From positions 1 through 8,804 of the forward strand of contig CALIMD010000275.1 of NCBI GenBank assembly GCA_938028645.1: 8,804 bases of DNA. Direction: 5' to 3'. Positions 6,507 through 8,804 of the stretch are shown here, in pieces. Position 1 is the first letter of the stretch. Each line of letters starts with the position of its first letter. The translations under genes were made by a program, and so were the position numbers. Below the pieces are notes generated by a model, which was not told the origin of the DNA, made no database searches, and saw nothing but the letters and a program-made list of their open reading frames with translations. This DNA comes from an uncultured Alphaproteobacteria bacterium (lineage in GTDB: Bacteria; Pseudomonadota; Alphaproteobacteria; Thalassobaculales; Thalassobaculaceae).

Positions 6507-7460
6507 TCAAAGACCTCTAGAGTTTTTAATGTAAAACCTTTGGTACAAGGGTTTTGATATTATGGGAAGAAAATAAATGGGAATTTGTATCACTGCTATG
6601 AACAGCCATAGGGCTTCACCAAAAGGACCACTTACTATAGGAATTAATAGAGCTAGATTACGACTGCCGCTTGCTAGAGCTAGTGCGCCTCCTGTTTTCC
6701 TTTTAAGCCTATGGAATATTAATGCATTCAGTATTTGTGATGCAGCACTGATAACTATCGCAACGCTTATAAAAAGAGGTAATTTTTCTGGATTATTTTC
6801 TAAAGCATCGTGAAACCCACCCATTATTGTTACAGCAAATAATGCCATCAGAATAACAATTATGCCGTCGGCAGATCCTTCGCTTTTTGTTGCGTGTTCC
6901 GCCCCAACCAACCAGCGCAAGCCTTGCGCAAGAAAAAATGATATAAACACGATACAGATTAATTCTAGTGCCATAGAGGTGGGGTTTAACCCAAGATTAG
7001 GACCGATTAGCAACGAAAGAACCAGTGGAAGAGTTATCGTGAAAAGCAGCGTCCCGCCGATCATAATTAATAATGCTGCCGCCCCGTCAAGCCCGATTAA
7101 AATAGCAAGGCCTGGCATGGAAACTAATGGCGGACATGCACTCCAAGCGACAACAACTGCTAATAAACCAGGTGGAATGCCAATAAGGTAACCGATACAA
7201 AAAGTAAAAGCAGGCATTATTAATAAAAGCCAAAGAATACCTGCTCCTATTATTTTAAAGTCATGCAGCTTTTCCTGGATATGTTTGGGGTTCAGTCGGT
7301 AAACTGAAACAACCAGCATCGCAATAACAACTGATTCAGCGATTGGTCGGGTGAGTTGGGTGAGGCTTGGATATAATAAACCTATTATGACTCCTACGGG
7401 CATAATAAGCGTTCCGTGGCGGCCGATGAATCTCAGTAATTGGTCGAAGTTGGTTATCAT
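6507..7460 (-). CDS. BASS-like (bile acid:sodium symporter fold) integral membrane permease
   Basis: The protein has 317 residues, mostly hydrophobic, with about nine or ten membrane segments (for example near 18-30, 40-54, 70-92, 97-115, 118-152, 166-184, 199-214, 229-249, 268-300). Two less regular conserved stretches recall the discontinuous helices of the BASS fold: SACPPLVSMPGLAILIGLDG (about 107-126) and ALASGSRNLALLI (about 261-273), the latter like the G-x-RN-x-AL pattern of this superfamily. It therefore probably moves an organic anion across the inner membrane with sodium, but the substrate is unknown and bile acid itself is unlikely. ATG at 7460 is the start; a weak GGA lies five bases upstream. 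It is divergent from the CLC gene and lies upstream of mlaA on the same strand. The family assignment is moderate; another related carrier family such as AEC or ACR3 is possible. Confidence 0.6.
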   Translation of the reverse strand: MITNFDQLLRFIGRHGTLIMPVGVIIGLLYPSLTQLTRPIAESVVIAMLVVSVYRLNPKHIQEKLHDFKIIGAGILWLLLIMPAFTFCIGYLIGIPPGLLAVVVAWSACPPLVSMPGLAILIGLDGAAALLIMIGGTLLFTITLPLVLSLLIGPNLGLNPTSMALELICIVFISFFLAQGLRWLVGAEHATKSEGSADGIIVILMALFAVTIMGGFHDALENNPEKLPLFISVAIVISAASQILNALIFHRLKRKTGGALALASGSRNLALLIPIVSGPFGEALWLFIAVIQIPIYFLPIISKPLYQRFYIKNSRGL

Positions 7461-7683
7461 ACGCGTCCAAATATATCAATTTTGATTAATCATCCAGTTA
7501 TTTAGAAAATAGGTTGTAATGATAAAGTAGAAAGATAATTCGATTTCAAAGATGTTTCTTTCATGTATCATTCCTAAAAGCAGTAACTCGTGATATTATT
7601 TGGTAATCTATAGCGATATGGTATTGCCTGGAGCTTAAAGATGCTGCTCCGAGTGCTGTTTAGTATGGAAAAGATGCGATACA
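7461..7683. promoter_or_regulatory. Divergent intergenic region, permease and CLC gene
   Basis: These 223 AT-rich bases must contain both promoters. Two small inverted repeats are visible. ATCAA-TT-TTGAT (7475-7486) lies about 15 bases before the permease start and could be an operator. GGAGC (7630-7634) with GCTCC (7646-7650), 11-base loop, lies in the likely leader of the CLC gene. GGAA at 7667-7670 is a weak, rather distant ribosome site for the CLC ATG at 7684. I could not place a convincing -35/-10 pair or any RNA gene. Confidence 0.4.
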
Positions 7684-8804
7684 ATGAACAAACATTTGGT
7701 GTTGAAGATTAAACGACGCCTCTCCCGTACGGTGCACGATCAGAATATCTACCTTTCACTAATATCTCTGGGGGTTGGAGCAGTCGTCGCTTTTGCATCT
7801 GTAATTTTTCGCGACTCCATATCTTTTTTCCAATATTTATTCTCTTTATCAACTCAACAAATTTACAGTGTTATGGGGGACAATTTTTCGATTTGGCAGG
7901 TTGCTGTACCTCCTATAGTGGGCGGACTGATTGTAGGTTTTGTAATTAAATATTTTACAAAAAAAGGCAGAGCCAATGGCGTTGCCGAGGTTATCGAAGC
8001 AAGTGCTATTGGTGGGGGTAAAATGAATATGCAAGACGGTTTGGTCTCGGCATTTGCAAGCGCCTTGTCGATAGGTTGTGGTGCATCCGTCGGCCGAGAG
8101 GGGCCTGCAGTTCAGTTAGGGGCGACTTTAGCGAGTTATGTGGGCAAGAGATTGAAACTTGATAGGAACCAATGCCGCATCTTGTTAGGTGCTGGGGCGG
8201 CGTCTGCGATAGCAGCATCCTTTAATGCACCGTTTGCGGGAGTGTTTTTTGCTCACGAAGTTATTATTGGTCACTATGCCCTAACAGCTTTTGCCCCGGT
8301 CGCGGTAGCTGCGATAATTGGAACAGTTGTTTCTCGTGTATATTTTGGTGACTTTCCTGCATTTACAATCTCGGGTCACGAAATAGAATCATTTTTTGAA
8401 TTGCCCGCGTTTGTTATTTTGGGTGTCGTTTGCGCGCTTACAGCGATTGTACTTATTCGTTCAGTTCCGCTTACACAGAGGTTTTTTCGTTTTTTTAAGG
8501 TGCCGATATGGTTAATGCCTGCTACTGGTGGATTAGTAATAGGGGTTTTTGCAATATGGTTTCCAGAAATATTGGGTGTAGGCTATGAGGCCACCAATAA
8601 GGCCTTAAATGAAGATTATCAGTTTTCTGCTCTAATAACTCTTTTAATAATGAAGCTTGTTGCTACAGTTATTTGCCTGGGTTCAGGATTTGTTGGTGGA
8701 GTTTTCAGTCCCTCTTTATTCATGGGAGCTATGTTGGGCGGGGCATTTGGAATCATTGTAGCATGGCCATTTCCTGAATTAGCCTCCTCTTTGGGTTCAT
8801 ATAG
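7684..8804 (+). CDS. CLC-family chloride channel/transporter, 3' end cut by window
   Basis: CLC proteins are dimeric inner-membrane proteins that pass Cl- or exchange it for H+. The frame runs open from ATG 7684 to the window end (373 full codons). It starts with a basic cytoplasmic N-terminus, then many hydrophobic helices. Landmarks are GREGP (137-141) with gating Glu139, FNAPFAGVFFAHEV ending at Val193, and GVFSP (339-343), the anion-pore motif. By an ungapped alignment to E. coli ClcA, the GSGIP position reads ANGVA (97-101), so the central Ser is Asn98 and the Pro is Ala101. The residue after Glu192, where ClcA has the inner proton Glu203, is Val193, as in CLC channels. The end, including the pore Tyr and any CBS domains, lies outside the window. 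The frame has a stop at 7636-7638 and no earlier ATG, so 7684 is the start. Confidence 0.93.
   Translation, partial: MNKHLVLKIKRRLSRTVHDQNIYLSLISLGVGAVVAFASVIFRDSISFFQYLFSLSTQQIYSVMGDNFSIWQVAVPPIVGGLIVGFVIKYFTKKGRANGVAEVIEASAIGGGKMNMQDGLVSAFASALSIGCGASVGREGPAVQLGATLASYVGKRLKLDRNQCRILLGAGAASAIAASFNAPFAGVFFAHEVIIGHYALTAFAPVAVAAIIGTVVSRVYFGDFPAFTISGHEIESFFELPAFVILGVVCALTAIVLIRSVPLTQRFFRFFKVPIWLMPATGGLVIGVFAIWFPEILGVGYEATNKALNEDYQFSALITLLIMKLVATVICLGSGFVGGVFSPSLFMGAMLGGAFGIIVAWPFPELASSLGSY

Noticed and set aside
6515..6522. CTCTAGAG palindrome near the end of the permease gene
   Set aside because: An 8-base palindrome without loop or repeats nearby; expected by chance.
6862..7191. 109-codon open frame on the + strand inside the permease gene
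   Set aside because: It is the opposite-strand shadow of a strongly membrane-protein-like gene, with no ribosome site or recognisable domain.
7590..7630. Loosely repeated GATAT and GGTAT words upstream of the CLC gene
   Set aside because: Copies are imperfect and irregularly spaced in AT-rich DNA, so I cannot support a repeat or operator.
7665..7712. Short ORF of 15 codons (starting MEKMRYNEQ) overlapping the CLC start in another frame
   Set aside because: No Shine-Dalgarno of its own is seen and most of it overlaps CLC coding sequence; it is probably chance.

Overview
The window is an AT-rich stretch of a Gram-negative genome, most likely an alphaproteobacterium and perhaps a marine lineage. 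The Gram-negative assignment rests on a MlaA outer-membrane lipoprotein next to a MlaC periplasmic lipid carrier. The finer placement is inference from gene content and base composition. No rRNA, tRNA, CRISPR array, insertion sequence or phage gene is visible. Eight protein genes fill almost all of the sequence, and the first and last are cut by the window edges.

Left part (1-2081, + strand): a class III CoA-transferase lacking its first codons is joined by a one-base stop/start overlap to a CitE/HpcH-type CoA-ester lyase. The pair suggests a route in which an organic acid is loaded with CoA and then cleaved. A citramalate, malate or itaconate type C4/C5 acid is the best guess, but the substrate cannot be fixed from sequence. 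Convergent to it (2130-3063, - strand) is a zinc-less MDR (quinone oxidoreductase-like) gene. Its first 27 or so codons are in a different frame from the rest, so it is either a recent pseudogene or carries a sequence error.

Middle (3182-6350): ettA, the ABC-F translational throttle factor, runs on the + strand and meets a - strand mlaA-mlaC pair end to end with only 8 bases between stop codons. MlaA in the outer membrane and MlaC in the periplasm belong to the phospholipid-trafficking Mla pathway. The inner-membrane mlaFEDB genes are not in the window. The mlaA start is unclear.

Right part (6507-8804): a BASS-like multi-pass permease on the - strand is divergent from a CLC-family chloride channel/transporter on the + strand that runs off the right edge. 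The CLC keeps the gating glutamate. It has valine at the usual inner proton-glutamate position and asparagine at the central-serine position.

This is mostly an ordinary chromosomal region of housekeeping, envelope and metabolic genes, and I see no new defence or mobile system. The points most worth checking are the broken MDR gene, the CLC pore residues, the substrate of the CoA-transferase/lyase pair, the mlaA start, and several terminator-like hairpins.
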